Shown: one piece after another, positions 1-6,238 of the stretch
Position numbering within the stretch: the first letter of the stretch is position 1
Layout of the letters: every line of letters begins with the position of its first letter
NCBI RefSeq assembly: GCF_000160855.1
Contig: NZ_GG700755.1
Span: 93,284-101,544 of the forward strand
Direction of reading: 5' to 3'
DNA length: 8,261 nt
DNA from: Lactobacillus helveticus DSM 20075 = CGMCC 1.1877
GTDB lineage: Bacteria; Bacillota; Bacilli; Lactobacillales; Lactobacillaceae
The notes under the pieces: model-generated
Databases searched by the model: none
The model's input: the letters and a program-made list of their open reading frames with translations, nothing else
Told to the model about the DNA's origin: nothing
Made by a program: the position numbers and the translations under genes

Positions 1-44
1 GTATTTGCAAAGCTATATTTTACGAACCATATTTTATTTAAGCA

Positions 45-70
45 AAAATAAAAAAGCCTAAATCGAGGCT
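45..70 (-). terminator. Terminator of the flavodoxin pseudogene
   Basis: Read on the minus strand, AGCCT (from 66-70) and AGGCT (from 55-59) form a 5-bp stem around a 6-base loop. A T-rich tract follows, formed by the A-run at 45-54. It lies a few bases past the last codon of the broken flavodoxin gene. The stem is short, but its position and the T-tract support a rho-independent terminator. Confidence 0.65.
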
Positions 71-75
71 ATATC

Positions 76-723
76 CTAAATAGTCTTCAACCATCTCTTA
101 ACTTCCACATCACTTTCGTCAACGCGATTGCCATCGACTACCAATGCAGAAGTATAAGTATTATTTTTACCACCATCACGTGCAATAAACTCACGGATCA
201 ATTCAGTCAGTACTATCACCCGAACCATAGCCACCTTCAGAAAGGAATGGCGCAATCTTTTTATTAGAAAATTCGCCGCCATATTCAAGTAGGAATGCCC
301 TCATTGGTTGACTTAAAGTCATTGCCCAGGTCTGATAGCCTAAATAAATTGTGTCAGCATCTCAAGCTCAGGTGGATCATTTTGAATTCTTTCACAGTTA
401 GCGCGATTGAGCGTTTTACGGTAATTTGCTGGATAAGGATTTCTTAAAGTAATTTCTAAAATATCAGCACCGGTTTCACGCGCAATTTTACTTGCGAGCA
501 ACTTAGTTGAACCGGAACACGACCAAAAGATAATGATGCTTTTGGCATCTTTAGTTAATTTTCTAACTGGTTGACCATCACGATTAGTATCTTGTCCATC
601 GGATGGAGTGCCATAACCATTCTCCCAATCATAGCCACGTCTCTCTAATTGATTTGCGCGAATATCTTCACCATTAATTTGTCCTACAACTGGACCTAAA
701 TCTGAATAAGTACGACCAAACAT
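76..723 (-). pseudogene. Flavodoxin family protein, broken by two frame changes
   Basis: Flavodoxins are FMN-binding electron carriers or quinone-reductase-like proteins. The start at 721-723 follows a good AGGGG site. The first frame (127 codons, stop at 340-342) carries an N-terminal extension of about 60 residues, then a beta strand and FMN-phosphate loop, IIIFWSCSGSTK (about 63-74), then NPYPANYRKTLNRA. The flavodoxin continues in a second frame (352 to 206): TIYLGYQTWAMTLSQPM, then FLLEYGG, APFLSEGGYGSGDSTD, then TGA at 203-205. It continues in a third frame from about 204 to 76: ELIREFIARDGGKNN to the C-terminus. The second break fits one inserted base. At the first break (about 350-358) the residues expected between the PPELEML region and TIYLGY seem missing, which suggests a small deletion of 3n+1 bases. 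Apart from the breaks the protein is well preserved, so the damage is recent or reflects sequencing error. The 70-codon ORF at 76-288 is only the last fragment. Confidence 0.85.
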
Positions 724-760
724 AATTTTCTTTCCCCTCTTATTCTCAATTGTTACTACA

Positions 761-789
761 AGTATAAGTTGTGCAAGAGAGTTTGAAAA
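761..789 (-). promoter_or_regulatory. Promoter of the flavodoxin pseudogene
   Basis: On the minus strand there is a -10 box TATACT (761-766), a 17-base spacer and a -35-like TTTTCA (784-789). The resulting leader would be about 30 bases and would include the AGGGG ribosome binding site. A loose ACAA-N7-TTGT dyad overlaps the -10, but it is too weak to call an operator. The promoter appears intact although the gene is broken. Confidence 0.5.
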
Positions 790-825
790 TTACTTAATGT
801 TGATGCTGGTATACGTTAAGAGTAT

Positions 826-864
826 AAAAAAGCTCAATCCTCATTTGAGAATTGAGCTAATTTT
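826..864 (-). terminator. Terminator of the SPFH gene
   Basis: The arms AGCTCAAT (831-838) and ATTGAGCT (851-858) pair perfectly. Inside them CTCA (840-843) and TGAG (845-848 region) extend the stem past one mismatch. On the minus strand the hairpin runs into T5 (826-830). On the plus strand it is followed by T5 (861-865). It begins about 10 bases after the SPFH stop codon and could work in both directions. Confidence 0.85.
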
Positions 865-867
865 TAT

Positions 868-1749
868 TTATTTATCTTTCTTATCGTCGCTGGCATCCCA
901 CACCTTTCTCAAAGCAGGAACCTTACCCAAGTCGGTCATTTCATCCTTGCCAACCACGATCAAGTTGTTAGGGCCTTGAGCCAATTGGTTAAAGCTGTCC
1001 AAACTTTGGTTTCTGAAGTAACCTTCGCCAGCCTTTGACAAGGCTTCTTGCATCTTTTGTACACGGTAAGCGTCGGCATCAGCTTGCGTCTTAACTGCCT
1101 CAGCGTTGGCCTTAGCAGTAGCAACCAAAGCATCGTTCTTAGCCTTAGTGGTCATTCCAATGGTACGAGCTTCACCTTCGGCCTTAGCAATTGCGGCAGT
1201 CTTTTCACGGTCGGCAGTAAGTTGTTTGTCCATGGCATGTTGAATTTCAGCACTTGGTAAAAGTTCATCAACGTTGACACGAACGACCTTGATACCGTAG
1301 ATATCAGTCAGGTCACCAGTTGCAGTGAAAAGTTGATCGTTAATTTCCTTAGTTGAGCCAAGGGCTGCGTTCAAATCCATACGACCAATAATGTCACGCA
1401 AGTGACCACGGATTAATTGCACCATTGATTCAACTGAGTCGGTGTTGTTGTAGAAGTAACGGTATGAATCAGTGACCAAGTAGTTCAAAGTTAAACTAGT
1501 AGAAATTTCAGCGTTATCTTTGGTAATGATTGAGTACTTAGAAATTTCAAGTGGTTGAAGTGCTAATGGAACTTTGCGAATTCTTTGGAAAAGTGGCCAG
1601 ACAAAGATAAATCCAGCTTTTACTGTCTTAGAATACTTACCCAAGGTTTCAACCAAACCTTCATTATTTTGTGGAACGATTTTAAAACCACAACAAACAT
1701 ACACAATAACTAAAACAACAATAATGCCAATAATAATTCTTGCCATCAT
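868..1749 (-). CDS. SPFH / band 7 (stomatin-like) membrane protein
   Basis: A 293-residue membrane-anchored SPFH-domain protein. Bacterial members form large membrane-bound oligomers, assist functional membrane microdomains and often partner with membrane proteases; the function of this one is not known. Residues about 4-20 are one hydrophobic anchor (IIIGIIVVLVIVYVCC). The SPFH/PHB domain follows (about 22-180), with PQNNEGLVETLGKY, the ITKDNAEIS strand and LRDIIGRMDL. The family hallmark IQHAMDKQLTADREKTAAI (169-187) opens an Ala/Glu/Lys-rich helix to about 240 that probably forms a coiled coil. The C-terminus is charged (DASDDKKDK) and cytoplasmic. The start at 1749 has GAGGT 7 bases upstream; the second Met would be less well spaced. 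The gene lies 17 bases after an antitoxin-like gene with no promoter seen between, so the two are probably co-transcribed. No NfeD-type partner is visible. Confidence 0.93.
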   Translation of the reverse strand: MMARIIIGIIVVLVIVYVCCGFKIVPQNNEGLVETLGKYSKTVKAGFIFVWPLFQRIRKVPLALQPLEISKYSIITKDNAEISTSLTLNYLVTDSYRYFYNNTDSVESMVQLIRGHLRDIIGRMDLNAALGSTKEINDQLFTATGDLTDIYGIKVVRVNVDELLPSAEIQHAMDKQLTADREKTAAIAKAEGEARTIGMTTKAKNDALVATAKANAEAVKTQADADAYRVQKMQEALSKAGEGYFRNQSLDSFNQLAQGPNNLIVVGKDEMTDLGKVPALRKVWDASDDKKDK

Positions 1750-1766
1750 AATTTTTACCTCAAAAC

Positions 1767-2081
1767 TTAGTTGTCTTTCTTTTCATTCTTTTCCGCATCA
1801 AGCATCTTGGCGATATCTCCAAGTAAATCTTCCCTTCCGTTCAATGTGTTCAGGCGCTCGTCAAGCAGTTTGGCGTATTCATACTTATTCATTTGATCCA
1901 AATTATCCCATGCATTTGGAATCTCTACTCTGAAAGGAATACCATTATGAAGAATAATCTGATCATAGAACATGTTAATTGCCGTAGCTGAATTTAACCC
2001 CAGCTTTTTCAGAATAGCTTCTGCCTTTTCCTTCTTTTCTGGATTCATTCTGACATAAAGTCCTGTTGTTTTTTCTGCCAT
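1767..2081 (-). CDS. RelB/DinJ family antitoxin-like protein, without adjacent toxin
   Basis: A 104-residue protein of the RelB/DinJ type II antitoxin family. Such proteins bind DNA as ribbon-helix-helix dimers, repress their own promoter and neutralise a RelE/YafQ-type mRNA-cleaving toxin with their C-terminal part. Here the N-terminal strand is TTGLYVRM (5-12). It is followed by the two RHH helices and the family signature LGLNSATAINMFYDQI and NGIPFRVEIP (about 27-55). Residues 56-104 are helical and highly charged, fitting a toxin-binding tail. A strong AAGGAG site lies upstream. The downstream gene encodes an SPFH membrane protein, not a toxin, and the upstream neighbour runs the other way, so no cognate toxin is visible. 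It may be a solitary antitoxin kept as a regulator of this two-gene unit, or it may act on a toxin elsewhere. The family call is firm; the role is inference. Confidence 0.88.
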   Translation of the reverse strand: MAEKTTGLYVRMNPEKKEKAEAILKKLGLNSATAINMFYDQIILHNGIPFRVEIPNAWDNLDQMNKYEYAKLLDERLNTLNGREDLLGDIAKMLDAEKNEKKDN

Positions 2082-2110
2082 AATTTTTACTCCTTTCTGA
2101 ATTTGGTACT

Positions 2111-2139
2111 ATTATATATCGTTTACATATAAATTGCAT
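2111..2139 (-). promoter_or_regulatory. Promoter of the antitoxin-SPFH unit
   Basis: On the minus strand a perfect TATAAT (2111-2116) lies about 30 bases before the antitoxin start. The -35 position (2134-2139) reads ATGCAA, a poor match. The region is dense in A/T alternations (TTTACATAT, GCATATAT), and TTTACA (2122-2127) and TGTAAA (2147-2152) form a widely spaced dyad. Autorepression by the RHH protein here is plausible but not shown. Confidence 0.5.
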
Positions 2140-2250
2140 ATATTTTTGTAAAATATTTCATTTTGAATTAATCGATCTTAATAGCTAAAAATAGGTTTGG
2201 TTTTCAGAGTATACTTATATTTATAGAAAGTGAAAATGAAGGAAACAACA

Positions 2251-2373
2251 ATGAAAACTAACAGAAATTCAAAGATTAAGAAAAACAAGTCTAACTTTTG
2301 GGATACTCTTCCTCAAATCAATAACAAAGAAAAAAGACAAGAAATTGAAGAGTTAGGTTATAATCCTTCCTAA
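2251..2373 (+). CDS. Small basic protein, 40 residues, possibly truncated
   Basis: This ORF was found by hand. ATG at 2251 is preceded by GAAGGA (2238-2243) with 7-base spacing. It encodes 40 residues: a Lys/Arg/Asn-rich start (MKTNRNSKIKKNKSN), FWDTLPQINNKEKRQEIEEL, and an end at GYNPS with TAA at 2371-2373. I recognise no family. The same frame continues after the stop as QRAVGKERITD before a second TAA at 2407-2409, and this extension is followed almost at once by a strong terminator. The TAA at 2371 may therefore be a nonsense change in a 52-residue protein (one base from CAA or GAA). The good start signal, the terminator and the plausible composition argue for a real gene. No signal peptide or membrane segment is seen. 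It diverges from the antitoxin gene. Confidence 0.5.
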   Translation: MKTNRNSKIKKNKSNFWDTLPQINNKEKRQEIEELGYNPS

Positions 2374-2417
2374 CAACGTGCTGTTGGGAAAGAAAGAATT
2401 ACTGATTAATATGAAAT

Positions 2418-2464
2418 AAAAAGTGCTGATAGTCTTCATAAGCAAAGACACATCAGCACTTTTT
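2418..2464. terminator. Two-way terminator between the small ORF and the helveticin gene
   Basis: AAAAAGTGCTGAT (2418-2430) and ATCAGCACTTTTT (2452-2464) are perfectly complementary over 13 bp. The loop holds a second small stem, GTCTT (2432-2436) with AAGAC (2445-2449). A-runs and T-runs flank both sides. It can end the plus-strand small ORF transcript and the minus-strand helveticin-like transcript, which converge here. Confidence 0.88.
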
Positions 2465-2487
2465 TACTTGGTTAAATTTTTATTATT

Positions 2488-3465
2488 CTACAAATCAGTA
2501 ATATGGAAAATCTGGTTTTCCAAAGTTCTTAACTTATATTCTCCACCCTTAATGTACTTTTGGTGGTAAGCCACAGTTAAGTAAATATCATTTGCGGCAT
2601 TAACATGGATACTTTCCATTTCACTGTAACGATCTGGTAAATCAATACCATCAACCATAGCTACTTGCCAGTTATCACTGTTTGTTTCACCCCATGGGAA
2701 CTTAACAATCTTACGTGACCAAGTAGTTACTTCACCAGTTTCATGGTTAATCTTTGGTGACAATTGGTTAGAAATATAGATATTCTTATCATCATCAATA
2801 GCATAGCCTTGAACTGAATCAATCATTTGTGGCATTTCTTCATCTGGAGCAACACTTGGATTATCGAAGTTGTCGATGTGGAAAGCACTCAAGCAATGTA
2901 AATCAGTGATTGGCGTGTTCTTAGTGCCATTTTCATTCAACTTTTGGTTTACTTCATTTAAGTCAAACAAACCAAAGTGACCTGAACCATCATCCCAAAT
3001 TGAAGCAATCATGAAGTACTTGCCATTTGGTGAAACTGAAGCTTCTACTCTGTGCAAGTGATCATGACCATCATAAGGAACGTCGGTTACGTGATTCAAG
3101 TGTGACAAACGTGGAAGTTGTGTATTTGAAGTATATCTTTCTGGTAAAAGTCTTGGGTACTTTACTCGTGCAATTTGAGTAGTCCAGTTGCCTGAATTTG
3201 GTTTAGCACCTACGAAATATTCATCCTTGTCATTAGCTGGTACCCAGGTTTGCGTGTGGCCAAAGCCCATCATTACTAAGTGTGGATCAGTATAATCGAT
3301 GTTCTTGGTTAAACCTTCATGTTTTCTATAAACCAACACATCATGTGCACTGTGAAGAAGTTGCAAGGCAAAAACATGATCACCATTTACTACACCAACT
3401 TGCGCTACAACATGGTGCATCCCATTCAAGCGATAAACCAAATGAGGTGTAATACTTTTAACCAT
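2488..3465 (-). CDS. Helveticin J family class III bacteriocin homologue
   Basis: The 325-residue product matches, from memory, helveticin J of L. helveticus, a heat-labile bacteriocin of about 333 residues. Shared blocks in order are GHTQTW (69-74), NTQLPRLSHLN (114-124), EASVSPNGKYF (141-151), SVQGYAIDDDKNIYIS (217-232), the IVKFPW region, SEMESIHV (281-288) and YLTVAYHQK (295-303). The pattern of short repeated beta blocks suggests a propeller-like beta fold. There is no signal peptide, no leader with a double-glycine site and no membrane segment, as in helveticin J itself, so export or release is unexplained. The ribosome binding site (GAAAGAAG) is weak. The start at 3465 fits the length of the family. 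The gene has its own promoter and terminator. No immunity, transport or regulatory gene adjoins it. Whether it still kills relatives cannot be told; many lactobacilli carry several such homologues. Confidence 0.9.
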   Translation of the reverse strand: MVKSITPHLVYRLNGMHHVVAQVGVVNGDHVFALQLLHSAHDVLVYRKHEGLTKNIDYTDPHLVMMGFGHTQTWVPANDKDEYFVGAKPNSGNWTTQIARVKYPRLLPERYTSNTQLPRLSHLNHVTDVPYDGHDHLHRVEASVSPNGKYFMIASIWDDGSGHFGLFDLNEVNQKLNENGTKNTPITDLHCLSAFHIDNFDNPSVAPDEEMPQMIDSVQGYAIDDDKNIYISNQLSPKINHETGEVTTWSRKIVKFPWGETNSDNWQVAMVDGIDLPDRYSEMESIHVNAANDIYLTVAYHQKYIKGGEYKLRTLENQIFHITDL

Positions 3466-3518
3466 TCTTACTTATTTATCTTCTTTCTTTATATCTATTC
3501 ATTTTCACTTATACATAA

Positions 3519-3548
3519 ATTATATCCTATCATCAAAAAATAGATTGA
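3519..3548 (-). promoter_or_regulatory. Promoter of the helveticin-like gene
   Basis: On the minus strand a perfect TATAAT (3519-3524) lies about 54 bases before the start codon. The -35 zone (about 3542-3548) shows only CAATCT / TCAATC, a poor match, so an activator may be needed. That zone overlaps the -35 of the divergent peptidase gene. Confidence 0.5.
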
Positions 3549-3573
3549 CTTTATGCCGATAATTTCCAATAAT
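3545..3573 (+). promoter_or_regulatory. Promoter of the M1 peptidase gene
   Basis: TTGACT (3545-3550), a 17-base spacer and AATAAT (3568-3573) make a good sigma-A type promoter. The leader is about 22 bases and carries the strong GGAGGG site (3591-3596), placed 6 bases before ATG 3603. Confidence 0.65.
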
Positions 3574-3602
3574 TAGAGTAAATTTTTCTTGGAGGGAAAA
3601 TT

Positions 3603-5117
3603 ATGAAAAGAAGAACAACACTTTTATTGTCGAGTGCAGTAACCATTGCGGCATTATTTAGCTTCAACTCAAAAGTTCAAGCTGCGGCTGATCCTACGAT
3701 CAAGGCAACAAACTACAACATGACCGTGAAGTTGAACACTCGCAAGAATCAATTAACAGAAAAAGTTACCATGCACGTTGTTAATAACGGCAATGAACCT
3801 GTTAAAAATTTATTGGTTAGAAATATTGCTAGCGGCGTGTTGAAATACGACCACAAGCATTTTAAGGCTACAAGAAATGCGACAACTTCAGTTAAAAGCA
3901 TTTCATCAGATGGTCAAAAGCTTTCCTACACTACTGGCAAAGACAAGAGCAATTTATTCGTTAACAAGAATTTGAACGCCGGTGAATCCACTGATTTAAC
4001 GGTTAACGTAGTTACCGGCGTGCCTAAGAGACAAGATCGTTTTGGCTACCAAAATATCAACGGCGGTAAGGTTTATAACCTGTCATTCTGTTTCCCATAC
4101 TTAAGCGATTATCGCAACGGTAAGTGGAATTATCACCCATACTACGATGCTGGTGAAAACCGCAACAGTGCTGTAAGCAACTTCCACGTTAGCTTCTTCG
4201 CACCAAAGAGCTACAAAGTTGCCGCTTCTGGTCAAAGCACAACCAAGAATGGCAAAACTACAATTACCGCCAACAACATGCGTGAGGTCGCAATCGCTGC
4301 TTCCAACAAGTTCAAGGTTGACCACGCTTATGCAAACGGCGTAAGAATCAACGACTACTACCTTGCAAGCAAAAACAGCAAGCAATACAACAAGCTTGCT
4401 TTGATGACTGCCCAAGACAGTTTCCACATTTTTACCAAAAAGATCGGCAAATATCCTTACAAAGAAATCGATATTACTGAAGGCTTGCTTGGTAAAGATA
4501 CCGGTGGGATGGAATATCCTGGCTTGATCATGATCGATGCCAGCGGCTTTTTACAAAAGAAGCACCCACTTGATAGATATAATGAATTAACTGAAGATGT
4601 TTCTCACGAAGTTGGTCACCAATGGTTCTACGGCACTGTCGGCAGCGACGAATACATGGAACCTTGGCTTGACGAAGGTCTTACCAACCTCCTTGAAAAT
4701 GGCGTTTACGATTTGACCTACACTAAGAGTAAGGCCTACTGTGCTAAACTGATGCACAGCAAGTTCTACACTCGTAAGAACGTCAAGCGTGCTAACAAGA
4801 TCTTAAAAGAAAATGCTAACCAATTCATTAATAAGAATCAAAAGGCCAGCTACATCAACTACCCTGTTAATAATCCACCAAAGGGCGTTGACACTGAAGA
4901 CATGGCTTACGAACTTGGGATGGACTTCCCTGCTGTTTTAAAGGTTGCCATGGGCGAAACCAAGTTCTTCGATGCTTTACACGATTACTATCAAACTTAC
5001 TACTTGAAGCAAGCAACTACACAAGACTTCTTGAACATTATCCGCAAGTACGATAATTCAAAGAAGGTTAACAACGTGATCAATAAATTTATTGATCCTA
5101 AGTACTTAAGTGAATAA
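3603..5117 (+). CDS. Secreted M1 family zinc metallopeptidase (aminopeptidase-like)
   Basis: A 504-residue exported protein with a gluzincin active site. The signal peptide is MKRRTT, then a hydrophobic core, then a probable cut after VQA (residue 27). Residues about 30-230 form the beta-rich N-terminal domain of M1 enzymes. The catalytic domain shows GGMEYPG (301-307), corresponding to the GAMEN exopeptidase motif, then HEVGH (335-339) with WLDEGLT and the third zinc ligand E358, exactly the HEXXH-X18-E spacing. Y436 in AYELG fits the transition-state tyrosine. All key residues are present, so activity is likely, probably releasing N-terminal amino acids from peptides outside the cell. It is much shorter than cytosolic PepN (about 840 residues), lacking most of the C-terminal helical domain. 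No LPXTG, SLAP or LysM anchor is seen; it is Lys-rich and may bind the wall by charge. It has its own promoter and a terminator at its stop codon. Confidence 0.9.
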   Translation: MKRRTTLLLSSAVTIAALFSFNSKVQAAADPTIKATNYNMTVKLNTRKNQLTEKVTMHVVNNGNEPVKNLLVRNIASGVLKYDHKHFKATRNATTSVKSISSDGQKLSYTTGKDKSNLFVNKNLNAGESTDLTVNVVTGVPKRQDRFGYQNINGGKVYNLSFCFPYLSDYRNGKWNYHPYYDAGENRNSAVSNFHVSFFAPKSYKVAASGQSTTKNGKTTITANNMREVAIAASNKFKVDHAYANGVRINDYYLASKNSKQYNKLALMTAQDSFHIFTKKIGKYPYKEIDITEGLLGKDTGGMEYPGLIMIDASGFLQKKHPLDRYNELTEDVSHEVGHQWFYGTVGSDEYMEPWLDEGLTNLLENGVYDLTYTKSKAYCAKLMHSKFYTRKNVKRANKILKENANQFINKNQKASYINYPVNNPPKGVDTEDMAYELGMDFPAVLKVAMGETKFFDALHDYYQTYYLKQATTQDFLNIIRKYDNSKKVNNVINKFIDPKYLSE

Positions 5118-5151
5118 CCCCGAAAACGTTTGAGTTTCGAGGTTATTTTTA
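5113..5151 (+). terminator. Terminator overlapping the peptidase stop codon
   Basis: AATAACC (5113-5119) with CGAAA (5121-5125) pairs with TTTCG (5135-5139) and GGTTATT (5141-5147), with one C/A mismatch. The T-run is at 5146-5150. The stop codon TAA (5115-5117) lies within the 5' arm, so a terminating ribosome would cover part of the stem. Confidence 0.8.
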
Positions 5152-5163
5152 TAGTCTCATAAG

Positions 5164-5172
5164 TGCTAAAAT
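5164..5172 (+). promoter_or_regulatory. Probable extended -10 promoter of the SLAP gene
   Basis: TGCTAAAAT (5164-5172) is an extended -10 element (TGnTAAAAT). No -35 is recognisable about 17 bases upstream, where the preceding terminator's T-run lies. The start at 5206 has AAAGGAG (5192-5198), 7 bases away. The intervening terminator makes a separate promoter likely. Confidence 0.45.
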
Positions 5173-5205
5173 AAACTTAAGGGATTATTACAAAGGAGAT
5201 AAAAT

Positions 5206-6183
5206 ATGACTACTAAAAAATTAGCAACTATCGCAGCAGCTTTATTAATCAGTGTTGCACCAGCAGCTGCTATTATCAATCAACCTGTTCACACAGTTCA
5301 AGCAGCTACGCAATCACAAAAAGGTAAAGTTACTCTCAAGAAATCCTTTAATGGCACAGTTCAAGTCTTCAACAGCAAAGGTAATGCCACTATCACTACC
5401 CAAAAAGTCAATGGCAAGAAGATGACTGTTGCTTCAACGGTTAAATCAGGCTCAAGTTTTAAATATTATGGCAAGCCTATCCTGATCCAAGGTAAAAAAG
5501 TAGATGCAAAAACTTCTAAGAACTACCACTACACTACCGCTTCTTACGTTAACATCGGTAAAAAACGCTACATCAAATCTTTGAATGTTAGCTCAATGGA
5601 TGGACAAAATGTTTTAATCTTGAGTTCCAACTCTCGCATTTATGATAAAAACGGTCACCGCACTACTTTCAATGGTTTGTCACTCATCCCTAAATATATG
5701 CTAGTTAAAACACCAGCTAAAACCCACGCCTCAACTAAGAATGACGTATTTTACTACTTCTCAAATCTTAGCGGATCTAAAAAGAGAAGTTTGAACACAA
5801 CCACTATCAAGGGCAAGCCATTCTATGCCTTAGGTAATGGCGCTTATATCTATGCTTCAAATGTTGGCTTTGTCAACGGCAACACCCTTTACCAAGCTTC
5901 TGGTACTACTACCGCCACTATTTTAAACAAAATCCATGTTTTGAATAATAAGCTTAAGTCAACCAGCAAGTTGCTCAAGATTGGTCAAAAAGTTAAGGTA
6001 GATGCCACCAAGACCACTGGTGAAGGTGATGAAGCTGGCCTTTACTTCAGAATTGCTGGCACCAAAGGTAAAAACGCACAATACATTTACTGGGGCGACG
6101 ATTCCGAATATGGTATGGATCAAGAAAGTACCACGGATGAATTCCAAGGCAACTTCAATTTAGATAATCACCTGGCAAATTAA
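5206..6183 (+). CDS. Secreted S-layer-associated (SLAP-module) protein
   Basis: A 325-residue exported protein of lactobacillar cell-surface type. Residues 1-33 are a signal peptide: MTTKK, an Ala/Leu/Ile core and TVQA before the probable cut. The mature part is Lys/Thr/Ser/Asn-rich and shows at least two diverged SLAP-like modules. The first spans about 50-130 (VQVFNSKGN through YVNIGKKRYIKSLNV). The second spans about 143-222 (SRIYDKNGHR through GNGAYIYASNVGF). Each starts with a V/IYDxxG-like strand and ends with a G-x-x-x-YI-x-x-x-x-V strand, the usual shape of SLAP domains that bind wall polymers non-covalently. The last 60 residues differ in being acidic (GEGDEAG, WGDDSEYGMDQESTTDEF) and have no family I recognise. 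No enzymatic domain is seen. It follows the peptidase gene in the same direction after a terminator, so it is probably transcribed separately. A structural or adhesion role on the surface is likely. Confidence 0.82.
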   Translation: MTTKKLATIAAALLISVAPAAAIINQPVHTVQAATQSQKGKVTLKKSFNGTVQVFNSKGNATITTQKVNGKKMTVASTVKSGSSFKYYGKPILIQGKKVDAKTSKNYHYTTASYVNIGKKRYIKSLNVSSMDGQNVLILSSNSRIYDKNGHRTTFNGLSLIPKYMLVKTPAKTHASTKNDVFYYFSNLSGSKKRSLNTTTIKGKPFYALGNGAYIYASNVGFVNGNTLYQASGTTTATILNKIHVLNNKLKSTSKLLKIGQKVKVDATKTTGEGDEAGLYFRIAGTKGKNAQYIYWGDDSEYGMDQESTTDEFQGNFNLDNHLAN

Positions 6184-6191
6184 GACTAAAC

Positions 6192-6220
6192 AAAAAATGC
6201 TCTCTTTTGAGAGCATCTTT
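6192..6220. terminator. Two-way terminator between the SLAP gene and murC
   Basis: ATGCTCTC (6197-6204), the loop TTTT and GAGAGCAT (6209-6216) form a perfect 8-bp stem. An A-run (6192-6197) and a T-run (6218-6220) flank it, so it has a T-tract on either strand. It ends two converging transcripts, 9 bases past the SLAP stop and about 20 past the murC stop. Confidence 0.88.
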
Positions 6221-6238
6221 TATGCCTATTTTTTTTAA

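Noticed and set aside
76..288. A separate 70-residue protein on the minus strand
   Set aside because: Its residues from about ELIREF onward are the C-terminal end of the broken flavodoxin; its first 25 residues are the flavodoxin DNA read out of frame and it lacks its own ribosome binding site.
831..858. Hairpins at 831-858, 2418-2464 and 6197-6216 as parts of a repeat family or CRISPR
   Set aside because: The stems differ in sequence, each sits just past a stop codon and has T-tracts, so ordinary terminators explain them; there are no regularly spaced repeats.
868..1749. The gene after the antitoxin as a toxin
   Set aside because: The product is a 293-residue membrane-anchored SPFH protein with the full band 7 signature; it has no RelE/YafQ features and is three times too long.
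1574..1933. Plus-strand ORF of 119 codons across the SPFH and antitoxin genes
   Set aside because: It spans the junction of two firmly supported minus-strand genes and shows no family features or start signal.
4101..4427. Antisense ORF of 108 codons inside the peptidase gene
   Set aside because: It lies opposite a well-supported M1 domain, has no ribosome binding site and its hydrophobic composition is the mirror of the sense codons.
5206..6183. The SLAP protein as a true S-layer protein
   Set aside because: It has SLAP-like modules and a signal peptide, but at 325 residues with an acidic tail it looks like an accessory surface protein and not the abundant lattice protein; no strong tandem promoters are seen.
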